Assembly: GCA_030453055.1 (NCBI GenBank)
Contig: JAKDLC010000134.1
Coordinates: 1-6,133, forward strand
Length of the DNA: 6,133 nt
Origin: Nitrosospira sp.
GTDB lineage: Bacteria > Pseudomonadota > Gammaproteobacteria > Burkholderiales > Nitrosomonadaceae
Reading direction: 5' to 3'
Shown: positions 1-5,906 of the stretch, one piece after another
Numbering within the stretch: position 1 is the first letter of the stretch
How the letters are laid out: each line of letters begins with the position of its first letter
The notes under the pieces: generated by a model
Databases searched by the model: none
Seen by the model: only the letters and a program-made list of their open reading frames with translations
Told to the model about the DNA's origin: nothing
Program-made: the position numbers and the translations under genes

Positions 1-36
1 AGCATTGAACCGTAGCGCAAAGAGGAATAATCACAC

Positions 37-426
37 ATGGTAAAAGCAGCCACGAGGGTACGCAAGAAGGTCAAGAAGAACATAGCGGAGGGTATCGCTC
101 ATGTTCATGCTTCGTTTAATAATACGATTGTGACGATCACTGACCGGCAAGGCAACGCCTTGTCCTGGGCGACCTCTGGTGGCGCAGGTTTTAAGGGATC
201 GCGCAAAAGTACACCCTTTGCTGCTCAGGTGGCGGCCGAGCAGGCAAGTAAAGTCGCGCAGGAATGCGGAGTAAAGAATCTGGAAGTGCGTATCAAAGGC
301 CCTGGGCCGGGGCGCGAATCCGCGGTGCGCGCATTGAACGCGAGCGGGTTTAAAATCACCAGTATTTCGGATGTGACGCCAGTTCCGCATAATGGTTGTC
401 GTCCCCCGAAGAAACGCCGTATTTAA
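37..426 (+). CDS. rpsK: 30S ribosomal protein uS11
   Basis: The 129-aa product is ribosomal protein S11 of the small-subunit platform, which contacts 16S rRNA near the E site. Visible family marks are the basic N-terminus, the core block [16 protein letters not shown], the glycine-rich stretch [20 protein letters not shown], the GPGPGRESA loop, and the conserved C-terminus [18 protein letters not shown]. Length is normal for the family. The ATG at 37 is preceded by AGAGGA at 21-26, a somewhat distant ribosome binding site. It is the first gene of the visible part of the alpha operon; rpsD follows after 10 nt, with its ribosome binding site touching the rpsK stop codon. Identification is essentially certain. 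Confidence 0.98.
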   Translation: MVKAATRVRKKVKKNIAEGIAHVHASFNNTIVTITDRQGNALSWATSGGAGFKGSRKSTPFAAQVAAEQASKVAQECGVKNLEVRIKGPGPGRESAVRALNASGFKITSISDVTPVPHNGCRPPKKRRI

Positions 427-436
427 GGAGTCGAGT

Positions 437-1063
437 GTGGCCAGAAATCTTGATCCAAAATGTCGCCAATGTCGCCGTGAAGGGGAGAAGTTATTCCTGA
501 AAGGGGAGAAGTGTTTTACTGACAAATGCGCTATTGAACGAAGAAACTATGCGCCCGGTCAACACGGGCAAAAAGGCGGACGGCTATCCGATTATGGGGT
601 GCAATTACGCGAGAAGCAGAAGTTGCGCCGTATATATGGAATCCTGGAGCGCCAGTTCCGTAATAACTACGAGCTGGCTGACCGGCAGCGGGGTATCACC
701 GGCGAGAATTTGCTGCAGTTGCTGGAATGCCGCCTGGATACGGTTTCATACCGTATGGGTTTTGGCGCATCGCGTTCAGAGGCACGCCAGATCGTGCGCC
801 ACAACGGGATACTGGTAAATGGCCGGAGGGTCAATATTCCGTCCTACCAGGTGAAGCCGGGTGACGTGGTCGAAGTGGCTGAGAAAGCCAGAAGCCATCT
901 GCGCATTAAAGCGGCGGTGGAAGCTGCCGAGCAGCGCAATTTTCCGGAGTGGATAGAGATGGATGTAAAGGCCATGAAAGGAACGTTCAAGATCAAACCC
1001 GAGCGGTCCGAATTACCCTCGAGCATCAACGAATCGTTAGTCATTGAATTGTATTCCAAGTAA
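437..1063 (+). CDS. rpsD: 30S ribosomal protein uS4, zinc-binding (C+) form
   Basis: The 208-aa product is ribosomal protein S4, a primary 16S rRNA binder that nucleates assembly of the 30S body. I chose the GTG at 437 because AAGGAG (425-430) lies 6 nt upstream and the resulting N-terminus [14 protein letters not shown] is canonical; the frame is open further upstream to an ATG at 392, but that lies inside rpsK. Four cysteines at residues 9, 12, 26 and 31 have the spacing of the zinc site of the Thermus-type protein, which E. coli S4 has lost. The S4 RNA-binding domain spans about residues 98-163 ([20 protein letters not shown], then [11 protein letters not shown]). In enterics S4 represses its own operon from a leader upstream of rpsM, a site outside this window. 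Confidence 0.97.
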   Translation: MARNLDPKCRQCRREGEKLFLKGEKCFTDKCAIERRNYAPGQHGQKGGRLSDYGVQLREKQKLRRIYGILERQFRNNYELADRQRGITGENLLQLLECRLDTVSYRMGFGASRSEARQIVRHNGILVNGRRVNIPSYQVKPGDVVEVAEKARSHLRIKAAVEAAEQRNFPEWIEMDVKAMKGTFKIKPERSELPSSINESLVIELYSK

Positions 1064-1097
1064 CCAACCGCCAGGCTTTCCGCAAAAGGATCAGGCT

Positions 1098-2102
1098 ATG
1101 CAAAGCGACTCTTTTCTTACCCCCCGCATTATTGATGTGCAGAATATTTCACCGCTGCACGCCAAAGTTACCATGGAACCGTTTGAACGTGGCTATGGAC
1201 ACACCTTAGGGAACGCGTTACGCCGTATCCTGTTATCTTCAATGCCCGGGTTTGCGCCGACTGAAGTCCAGATCAGCGGAGTGGTGCATGAATATTCCGC
1301 TCTTGACGGTGTGCAGGAGGATGTCGTTGATATCCTGCTCAATCTCAAGGGTATTGTACTCAAATTACACAATCGCACCGAGGCTGTTCTGATTCTCAAA
1401 AAGAAGGGTGAAGGTACGGTTACCGCGGGCGATATCGAGGCGGGACATGACGTGGAAATTATTAATCCGGACCATGTTGTTGCGCATCTTACCGCAGGTG
1501 GAAAGTTGGACATGCAAATCAAGGTGGAATCGGGGCGCGGTTACGTACCGGGAACCGTGCGGCAACTGGCAAGTGAGAGTCGTACTATTGGCCGCATTTT
1601 GCTGGACGCTTCTTTCAGCCCGGTGCGGCGTGTAAGCTACGCGGTGGAGAGCGCACGTGTCGAACAGCGTACCGACCTTGACAAGCTGGTCATGGACATT
1701 GAAACCAACGGGGTCGTCGATCCCGAAGAAGCGATTCGTTATGCCGCAAAAGTACTGGTTAGGCAGCTTTCGGTATTTGCAGATCTCAAGGGCACGCCGT
1801 TGCCAGTGGAACAGCCCAAATTGCCGCAGATCGATCCGGTGTTACTGCGTCCAGTGGATGATCTTGAGCTTACCGTGCGCTCCGCTAATTGCCTCAAGGC
1901 CGAGAACATCTATTATATCGGCGACCTGATTCAACGCACGGAAACCGAACTGCTGAAGACTCCTAATCTGGGTAGAAAATCACTCAATGAAATCAAGGAA
2001 GTATTGGCTTCACGCGGGCTAACGCTGGGAATGAAGCTGGAAAGCTGGCCGCCTGCCAATCTTGAGAAAAACAGAAAGGAAGCAAGCCATGCGACACCAT
2101 AA
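1098..2102 (+). CDS. rpoA: DNA-directed RNA polymerase subunit alpha
   Basis: The 334-aa product is RNA polymerase alpha, whose dimer is the assembly platform for beta and beta-prime. The N-terminal domain (about residues 1-235) shows the dimerisation block [21 protein letters not shown] (residues 30-50) and [22 protein letters not shown]. After a linker, the C-terminal domain (about 250-325) carries [16 protein letters not shown], containing the arginine equivalent to E. coli R265 (here R261) that binds UP elements and activators, then [21 protein letters not shown]. The ATG at 1098 has AAAAGGA (1084-1090) 7 nt upstream; an in-frame ATG at 1044 lies inside rpsD and would add a non-homologous extension. 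The last 14 nt overlap the start of rplQ, suggesting translational coupling. Confidence 0.98.
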   Translation: MQSDSFLTPRIIDVQNISPLHAKVTMEPFERGYGHTLGNALRRILLSSMPGFAPTEVQISGVVHEYSALDGVQEDVVDILLNLKGIVLKLHNRTEAVLILKKKGEGTVTAGDIEAGHDVEIINPDHVVAHLTAGGKLDMQIKVESGRGYVPGTVRQLASESRTIGRILLDASFSPVRRVSYAVESARVEQRTDLDKLVMDIETNGVVDPEEAIRYAAKVLVRQLSVFADLKGTPLPVEQPKLPQIDPVLLRPVDDLELTVRSANCLKAENIYYIGDLIQRTETELLKTPNLGRKSLNEIKEVLASRGLTLGMKLESWPPANLEKNRKEASHATP

Positions 2103-2487
2103 CGGACTCAGGAAGCTGAATCGGACGAGCAGTCATCGTCTGGCAATGCTGCGTAATATGACCAATTCGTTGTTGCGGCATGAAGTTATCAAGACGACAC
2201 TGCCTAAGGCCAAGGAATTGCGTCGCGTAATTGAGCCAATGATAACCCTTGGCAAAAAGCCGTCGCTGGCTAACCGGCGTCTGGCGTTTAATCGCTTGCG
2301 TGATCGTGACATGGTTGGTAAATTATTTACTGAGCTGGGTCCTCGTTATCAGGCGCGTAACGGCGGCTATCTGCGTATTCTTAAATTTGGCTTTCGCAAT
2401 GGTGACAATGCGCCCATGGCGCTGATCGAATTATTGGATCGTCCAGAGACGGCGGCTGTGCCGGCCGTCGCGAAAGTCGAACCATGA
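2089..2487 (+). CDS. rplQ: 50S ribosomal protein bL17
   Basis: The 132-aa product is ribosomal protein L17, a 23S rRNA-binding protein near the peptide exit tunnel. Diagnostic features are the N-terminus [20 protein letters not shown], the [23 protein letters not shown] block, and [24 protein letters not shown] toward the end, followed by a short variable tail. The ATG at 2089 is preceded by AAAGGA (2075-2080) with an 8-nt spacer; both site and start codon lie within the 3' end of rpoA. The frame is open upstream to 2062, but the conserved N-terminus fixes the start. It is the last gene of the operon and is followed by a terminator. Confidence 0.98.
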   Translation: MRHHNGLRKLNRTSSHRLAMLRNMTNSLLRHEVIKTTLPKAKELRRVIEPMITLGKKPSLANRRLAFNRLRDRDMVGKLFTELGPRYQARNGGYLRILKFGFRNGDNAPMALIELLDRPETAAVPAVAKVEP

Positions 2488-2491
2488 ATTG

Positions 2492-2506
2492 TCCGTGATT
2501 CACGGA
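2492..2506. repeat. Short palindrome between rplQ and its terminator
   Basis: TCCGTGA-T-TCACGGA is a perfect 15-bp palindrome around one central base, starting 4 nt after the rplQ stop codon. In RNA it could form a 5-bp stem with a GATTC loop. It has no T-tract, so it is not itself a terminator; it may stabilise the transcript end, or it may be chance. Confidence 0.5.
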
Positions 2507-2510
2507 ACTA

Positions 2511-2535
2511 AAAAGCCGGGAGACCCCCGGCTTTT
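2511..2535 (+). terminator. Rho-independent terminator of the alpha operon
   Basis: AAAAGCCGGG (2511-2520) pairs perfectly with CCCGGCTTTT (2526-2535) around the 5-nt loop AGACC. The GC-rich stem ends in a TTTT tract, 23 nt after the rplQ stop codon. An A-tract on the other arm gives it a partly bidirectional look, but no - strand gene ends here. Confidence 0.88.
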
Positions 2536-2550
2536 GTGCATAATAAGCCT

Positions 2551-2555
2551 ATAAT
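2551..2555. repeat. Target-site duplication, left copy (ATAAT)
   Basis: ATAAT lies immediately outside the left terminal repeat of the 236-bp element and is repeated exactly at 2792-2796 immediately outside the right one. This is the mark of a transposition event with a 5-bp stagger. Confidence 0.75.
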
Positions 2556-2572
2556 CCTAAATCCGGTAGTTG
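2556..2572 (+). repeat. Left terminal inverted repeat of the MITE
   Basis: CCTAAATCCGGTAGTTG, a perfect inverted match to 2775-2791. The adjoining bases 2573-2581 (ACCGCTCAT) are not in the right end but are shared with the solitary copy at 3707-3732. Confidence 0.85.
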
Positions 2573-2774
2573 ACCGCTCATCTAATAGATCAGAGTTATG
2601 ATTAATAGCAATATTTCGTATTGTTTGACGCTCACCTTCCGGGTGAGGCCGCTACGGGGTGAATTGCACAGTTTTTGCGGCACATGGCTGCGTTGCAACT
2701 CCTTGGAATGGAACGACCATTCCGCGTCGTTGCGCCTTGCCCTGCACCCCAAAAACCGCACACTTCACCCCGTC

Positions 2775-2791
2775 CAACTACCGGATTTAGG
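2775..2791 (-). repeat. Right terminal inverted repeat of the MITE
   Basis: CAACTACCGGATTTAGG, the exact reverse complement of 2556-2572, directly followed by the duplicated target ATAAT at 2792-2796. Confidence 0.85.
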
Positions 2792-2796
2792 ATAAT
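2792..2796. repeat. Target-site duplication, right copy (ATAAT)
   Basis: Exact copy of 2551-2555, directly abutting the right terminal repeat of the MITE. Confidence 0.75.
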
Positions 2797-2861
2797 CTCA
2801 AAATTCGGCGACATGATTTGAGTACGGTTAAACATGTCTTGTTTCAGGCGGAGCCATTCTA

Positions 2862-3176
2862 ATGGATTTAATGAATTGGACTGACGCGGAACTTATTTCG
2901 GTACGTGAGAAGCTTCACACATGGTGTCTCAAGCGCCAGGAGCCAACGTGGGAAAATAAATTCTTGAACTGGACAGGATTTATGGGCGCTTTTGCGTTTC
3001 TTACCGGACTCACCGACATGTTTTTTGGTGGCCCGACCGCGTTGAACTTTCTGTTGGTCGTACTCGGGCTTCTTGCTTGTTTTTCCTGGTACAAGGGCGA
3101 CAAGCAACGTCAGAAAAATATAAGTTTTCTTGAAAAACTCAATCAGGAACTTACTCGTCGTGGCCTTAAATTTTGA
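2862..3176 (+). CDS. Small two-helix membrane protein of unknown function
   Basis: I do not recognise this 104-aa protein. An acidic-to-basic amphipathic N-terminus (residues 1-34) is followed by two hydrophobic segments, about 36-55 (LNWTGFMGAFAFLTGLTDMF) and 60-77 (ALNFLLVVLGLLACFSWY), separated by a short GGP turn. A charged, probably helical tail (78-104, starting KGDKQRQKN) follows. Positive charges on both outer sides predict a helical hairpin in the inner membrane with both ends cytoplasmic. There is no cleavable signal peptide. The ATG at 2862 has GGCGGAG at 2847-2853 as a moderate ribosome binding site; an ATG at 2871 is an alternative start. The gene begins 66 bp after the MITE target duplication, and the next gene is in the same frame 66 bp downstream. 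The coding call rests on length, sensible topology and a ribosome binding site, not on homology. Confidence 0.7.
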   Translation: MDLMNWTDAELISVREKLHTWCLKRQEPTWENKFLNWTGFMGAFAFLTGLTDMFFGGPTALNFLLVVLGLLACFSWYKGDKQRQKNISFLEKLNQELTRRGLKF

Positions 3177-3200
3177 GTAGCGACTCTATTTTATATAGGC

Positions 3201-3220
3201 CGACTACCGGGCCAGATAAT
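3201..3220. repeat. Possible degenerate copy of the MITE right end
   Basis: CGACTACCGG here matches 9 of 10 bases of CAACTACCGG from the right terminal repeat and, after a divergent stretch 2 nt shorter, is followed by GATAAT, as is the real right end. No partner end or duplication is seen. It may be chance. Confidence 0.25.
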
Positions 3221-3242
3221 CACTGATCGATCTCGTTGCAGG

Positions 3243-3692
3243 ATGTTACCGGATAAAGCGCCCGATTCGTATATCCCTGACAAGGAGGACAGCGCATGCT
3301 TTGTGTCGCTTTGTCAGTTCGTGTGGATTCAGGGCGAGCCGCTGCCTTTGATTTACGAAGTGGAAAATGAAATCTATACAAAGCAGGGAATCGATTTGCC
3401 CGCGTTGAAACGTCTGGAGGCCATCGGTGTGATATCCTTGGAGTCATCGGGGTATGTGAAAAAAAGATTTGGTAGACATACTCGCTTGTTTTATCATGGC
3501 AAGCCGACGAAAATACAATTTCCCCTGGAAGCAAACAATCAACTGGACTTGGGGCATGTTCTCTTGACTGATTTGGGAAAAGCTTTGTTTGCCGGTTGCA
3601 ATGTTAAGCGAAATCAGGAATTCTACGAGTATATACTTGAAAAATGGCTTCAACAGGGGATGGTCGTATCGTCCATCCTGGCAAGTCGCTGA
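3243..3692 (+). CDS. DUF2806/TIGR03899-like protein, probably N-terminally truncated
   Basis: The 149-aa product resembles, from memory, the C-terminal half of DUF2806/TIGR03899-type proteins, whose role is unknown. The resemblance begins at DKEDSACFVSLCQFVW (residues 13-28), continues through a winged-helix-like stretch LPALKRLEAIGVISLES (52-68), and ends with the family-like LDLGHVLLTDLGKALF (101-116). Full-length members as I recall them are about twice as long or more, with a segment before this point that is missing here. The ATG at 3243 has no ribosome binding site at normal spacing (AGG directly abuts it). The same frame is open upstream to the stop of the preceding gene at 3174-3176. 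Truncation by rearrangement is therefore likely and the gene may be a remnant, although the remaining frame is intact. It ends 14 bp before the solitary element end at 3707-3732. Family assignment is moderate. Confidence 0.62.
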   Translation: MLPDKAPDSYIPDKEDSACFVSLCQFVWIQGEPLPLIYEVENEIYTKQGIDLPALKRLEAIGVISLESSGYVKKRFGRHTRLFYHGKPTKIQFPLEANNQLDLGHVLLTDLGKALFAGCNVKRNQEFYEYILEKWLQQGMVVSSILASR

Positions 3693-3706
3693 AATATGTT
3701 TATTCA

Positions 3707-3732
3707 ATGAGCGGTCAACTACCGGATTTAGG
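3707..3732 (-). repeat. Solitary 26-bp inverted copy of the MITE left end
   Basis: This segment is the perfect reverse complement of 2556-2581: the 17-bp terminal repeat plus nine further bases specific to the left end. No other part of the element is attached. It is flanked by TTCA on both sides (3703-3706 and 3733-3736), which may be a 4-bp target duplication or chance. The right-hand TTCA includes the stop codon (TCA, 3734-3736) of the - strand oxidoreductase gene. Confidence 0.85.
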
Positions 3733-3733
3733 T

Positions 3734-4891
3734 TCAGATCAGGTAGGTATCGATTCCTGCCAACAGTAAATCATACTGAGCCTCCACCACTTCCTTGATC
3801 AGTAGCGCCGGGACGCCGCCCACCACGTTGCCTTCCAGCGCCAGCCAACCTACCGCCTCCGTCGGCCCAAGGCTGACAACGTAACCCAAATCGCGGTGTA
3901 AGTAAGGTTCAAGCAATTTAAGAGAGCCCGAATGGCGCAAAATGTTTCGCGCCGCCAGCTTTCCTTTGCGTACCGCGGATTGTGCCGTCATGGTGTTGGA
4001 ACCGAACGAATGATAGCTGGAACAATCGCCTGCGGTAAAAATATTCTGCAGTGGATTCTGTTCAATCATGACTTGTCCAAAGGCATTAGCGAAGAGAAAA
4101 GTTTCGGGTTTTTTGCCGAGGAACAAAAACGACATCGCGGAAGGCAGATTGAATTTTCGGCCCGTTTCATTTTCTTCCAGCAAAATCGTATCCGCCCGTT
4201 GCCCGTAATAATGAGTATCAGGGTAGAAATCAATATCCAGATCAGCCATGCGTGCCTGAGTATAGGTGGAAAAACCTGTCGTAAACTGATTGAGTACGCG
4301 ATCCGCGTCATGGATCAAACGCAGTTTACTTTCAATCTTCTGTCGCCGAAGGAAATAAGCAATTTCAAAAAGAAATTGAATGCCGGTGGCCCCCCCGCCT
4401 ACCACTGAAATGGATCGCTCGCCCTTTACACTCGTATCCAGCAAGCCATCTAACAAGCTGGACCCGGGGGCAGCCATGAAATCATGCAGATCGACAATAT
4501 TGTCCGCTTTATCCATCTGCGCGACAGCAGAACCGGAAGTGATCAGGAGATAATCGAATTCGAGCATCTCGTTGTTGACCGTAAGAAATTTATCGTTCTG
4601 CCATTGCCGGAGGTTACATTCTTCCGGGATCAGTGGAGCGCATACGTGGTGACAACCAAAGCGATCTTCCAGAACGGAAAACGGTACCAGAAAATCCTCT
4701 AGCGGGTATCTGAAAGTTTCATGTAGATGGGTGATCTTGAGATGATGGGATCGGGGGTCGACGATGGTAATGTCGGCGTTTGGCATATGGCGCAGGAAGG
4801 TAACCAATGCCGCGATTCCAGCGTAACCACCGCCTGCGATCACAATCTTGAGTTGCTTATGCCTGGGGACATAAAATGGCAGAAAAGACAC
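3734..4891 (-). CDS. FAD/NAD(P)-dependent oxidoreductase, NDH-2-like
   Basis: The 385-aa product is a flavoprotein with two Rossmann folds. KIVIAGGGYAGIAAL (residues 15-29) is the FAD-binding fold, SVVGGGATGIQFLFEIA (162-178) the NAD(P)H-binding fold, and NIFTAGDCS (283-291) the second FAD contact, followed by TAQSAVRKGKLAARNI as in NDH-2-type enzymes. The C-terminus (about 335-385: GYVVSLGPTEAVGWLALEG, then IKEVVEAQYDLLLAGIDTYL) resembles the membrane-attachment region of NDH-2 relatives. The natural reading is a peripheral membrane NAD(P)H:quinone-type oxidoreductase; substrate and acceptor cannot be fixed, and no sulfide:quinone reductase cysteine pair is evident. The start is GTG at 4891, supported by a strong AAGGAGG (complement of 4896-4902) four bases upstream; no ATG occurs nearby in frame. 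It lies 42 bp after gluQ, probably in one transcript. Confidence 0.85.
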   Translation of the reverse strand: MSFLPFYVPRHKQLKIVIAGGGYAGIAALVTFLRHMPNADITIVDPRSHHLKITHLHETFRYPLEDFLVPFSVLEDRFGCHHVCAPLIPEECNLRQWQNDKFLTVNNEMLEFDYLLITSGSAVAQMDKADNIVDLHDFMAAPGSSLLDGLLDTSVKGERSISVVGGGATGIQFLFEIAYFLRRQKIESKLRLIHDADRVLNQFTTGFSTYTQARMADLDIDFYPDTHYYGQRADTILLEENETGRKFNLPSAMSFLFLGKKPETFLFANAFGQVMIEQNPLQNIFTAGDCSSYHSFGSNTMTAQSAVRKGKLAARNILRHSGSLKLLEPYLHRDLGYVVSLGPTEAVGWLALEGNVVGGVPALLIKEVVEAQYDLLLAGIDTYLI

Positions 4892-4895
4892 GATT

Positions 4896-4902
4896 CCTCC
4901 TT
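4896..4902 (-). promoter_or_regulatory. Strong ribosome binding site fixing a GTG start
   Basis: On the - strand AAGGAGG is followed by AATC and then GTG (4891-4889). The near-perfect anti-16S complement justifies the GTG start of the oxidoreductase. The 4-nt spacer is slightly short. Confidence 0.75.
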
Positions 4903-4933
4903 GCAGATACTGGGTCAGTTTTGCTCCAGTGGT

Positions 4934-5857
4934 TCAGCGAATCATCTCCGCCTTCCAATTTTTTGTTGCCCATTTCCAAAACGATGTGACGTTGCTTCCG
5001 GTTAATTCCTTTGGTGGCGCCTGACCAAGGAAACGTATTGCGAGCATCAGTTGCGATACTGGATCAGAGGTGTCAATAGGCGCCGCGTGGGTCTGCTTAC
5101 TGAGCTTTTCACCCTGAGCGTTAACCGCCACCGGCAAATGCAGGTAAGCGGGAGTTGGGTAACCAAGCAGTTGTTGCAGATAAATCTGGCGAGGGGTGGA
5201 ATTCAGCAAGTCCTCGCCACGCACTACATGGGTGATGGCTTGCTCGGCGTCGTCCACCACCACTGCCAACTGATAAGCGAAGACGCCGTCGGCCCGGCGA
5301 AGTATAAAATCACCAATATCGCTTTCCAATCGTTGTCGAATCATGCCTCGCAACGCGTCCTTGAATTCAATCAGATGATCATCAGTTCGCACTCGCCACG
5401 CTCCAGGGTATTCTCCATTGGGGGAACCTCCGCGGCAAACGCCAGAATAAACGGGGCCGTCTATTCCTATGATACTGGAATCAGCGATTTCTTTACGACT
5501 GCAGTTGCAGCGATAAATCAAGTTGCGTTTTTCGAGCAGCGCGAGCGCGGACCGGTAGGCGTTGTTTCGTCGGCTTTGATAGAGTACTTCATCATCCCAT
5601 TCCATCCCTAGCGCTTCAAGCGCACTCAGGATTTCTTTCGACGCATCGGGGGCTTCACGCGACCGGTCCAGGTTCTCGATCCTGACCAGCCATTTACCAT
5701 TGCAAGATTTTGCTTCCAGGTAACTACCTACGGCGGCGACGAGGGAGCCGAAATGCAGCGGTCCGGTTGGAGATGGAGCAAAGCGGCCACGATAGACTGG
5801 TGTGGGCGGACTGCAACTGGTGTCAACGATCGTTTGCCTATTAAAATCGTTATCCAT
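4934..5857 (-). CDS. gluQ: Glutamyl-Q tRNA(Asp) synthetase
   Basis: The 307-aa product is the truncated GluRS paralogue that attaches glutamate to queuosine at position 34 of tRNA(Asp). It has the GluRS catalytic domain without an anticodon-binding domain, hence about 300 aa. The ATP-site HIGH-type motif is PLHFGS (HFGS 35-38) after GRFAPSPTG. The zinc ligands C117, C119, Y137 and C141 (CNC...YSGVC) follow the family pattern. RGEDLLNSTPRQ begins at 213, and the KMSKS-equivalent is KLSKQ (251-255). FAYQLAVVVDDAEQ and YLHLPVAVNAQGEKLSKQ match E. coli GluQ closely. The N-terminus is about 20 residues longer than in E. coli. The ATG at 5857 lacks a clear Shine-Dalgarno sequence, but no downstream alternative precedes the catalytic domain. 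The usual RIED-type motif reads RIENLD here (59-64). Confidence 0.95.
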   Translation of the reverse strand: MDNDFNRQTIVDTSCSPPTPVYRGRFAPSPTGPLHFGSLVAAVGSYLEAKSCNGKWLVRIENLDRSREAPDASKEILSALEALGMEWDDEVLYQSRRNNAYRSALALLEKRNLIYRCNCSRKEIADSSIIGIDGPVYSGVCRGGSPNGEYPGAWRVRTDDHLIEFKDALRGMIRQRLESDIGDFILRRADGVFAYQLAVVVDDAEQAITHVVRGEDLLNSTPRQIYLQQLLGYPTPAYLHLPVAVNAQGEKLSKQTHAAPIDTSDPVSQLMLAIRFLGQAPPKELTGSNVTSFWKWATKNWKAEMIR

Positions 5858-5877
5858 ATCCAGAATAAAGTTGTCAG

Positions 5878-5906
5878 ATACTTGAGCGCGAAAAATAACC
5901 TGTCAG
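5878..5906 (-). promoter_or_regulatory. Candidate promoter for gluQ
   Basis: On the - strand CTGACA (complement of 5901-5906, 5 of 6 to the -35 consensus) is followed after 17 bp by AAGTAT (complement of 5878-5883, 3 of 6 to the -10 consensus). That would put a start site within about 20 nt of the gluQ ATG. The -10 is weak, so this is only a candidate. Confidence 0.25.

Larger units (their letters stand above)
2556..2791. mobile_element. 236-bp MITE with 17-bp terminal inverted repeats
   Basis: The element begins CCTAAATCCGGTAGTTG (2556-2572) and ends with the exact reverse complement (2775-2791); a perfect 5-bp duplication ATAAT flanks it. It has no credible gene. A long imperfect hairpin fills its right half: arm 2655-2680 pairs with 2747-2772 (about 20 of 26 positions), and the tip is a perfect 7-bp stem, GGAATGG (2705-2711) with CCATTCC (2717-2723). 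The left third has two small perfect hairpins, 2609-2623 and 2631-2647. The CCTA...TAGG termini and 5-bp duplication resemble the IS1380 family (ISEcp1 ends begin CCTAGATTC), so mobilisation in trans by such a transposase is an inference. It accounts for most of the 374-bp gap between rplQ and the next gene. Confidence 0.82.

Noticed and set aside
1..36. 3' end of rpsM before rpsK
   Set aside because: A TAG at 13-15 could end an upstream gene, but the four preceding codons (S-I-E-P) are too few to identify rpsM.
392..436. Upstream ATG extension of the rpsD frame
   Set aside because: It lies inside rpsK; the GTG at 437 has the ribosome binding site and the conserved N-terminus.
1044..1097. 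Upstream ATG extension of the rpoA frame
   Set aside because: It lies in the 3' end of rpsD and adds a non-homologous extension; ATG 1098 has a good ribosome binding site and the expected N-terminus.
2550..2555. TATAAT just left of the MITE as a promoter -10
   Set aside because: No -35-like sequence lies at 16-18 bp upstream (that region is the terminator stem), and the hexamer is explained by the ATAAT target plus a preceding T.
2598..2795. 65-codon + strand frame, and a - strand counterpart at 2632-2835, across the MITE
   Set aside because: Both lie largely on hairpin arms and terminal repeats, have no protein-like composition and no ribosome binding site; they come from the element's structure.
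2556..3732. Whole 1,177-bp interval as one simple transposon
   Set aside because: The outer flanks ATAAT and TTCAG do not match and no transposase is encoded; only the 236-bp element has a matching duplication.
2488..3733. CRISPR array, tRNA or integron attachment site in the island
   Set aside because: There are no regularly spaced repeats, no cloverleaf sequence and no attC-like or tRNA-end duplication; the repeats present are inverted element ends.
3932..4408. 158-codon + strand frame opposite the oxidoreductase
   Set aside because: It is antisense to a well-supported flavoprotein and has no recognisable features.
5051..5611. 186-codon + strand frame opposite gluQ
   Set aside because: It is the antisense shadow of gluQ, whose motifs are unmistakable.
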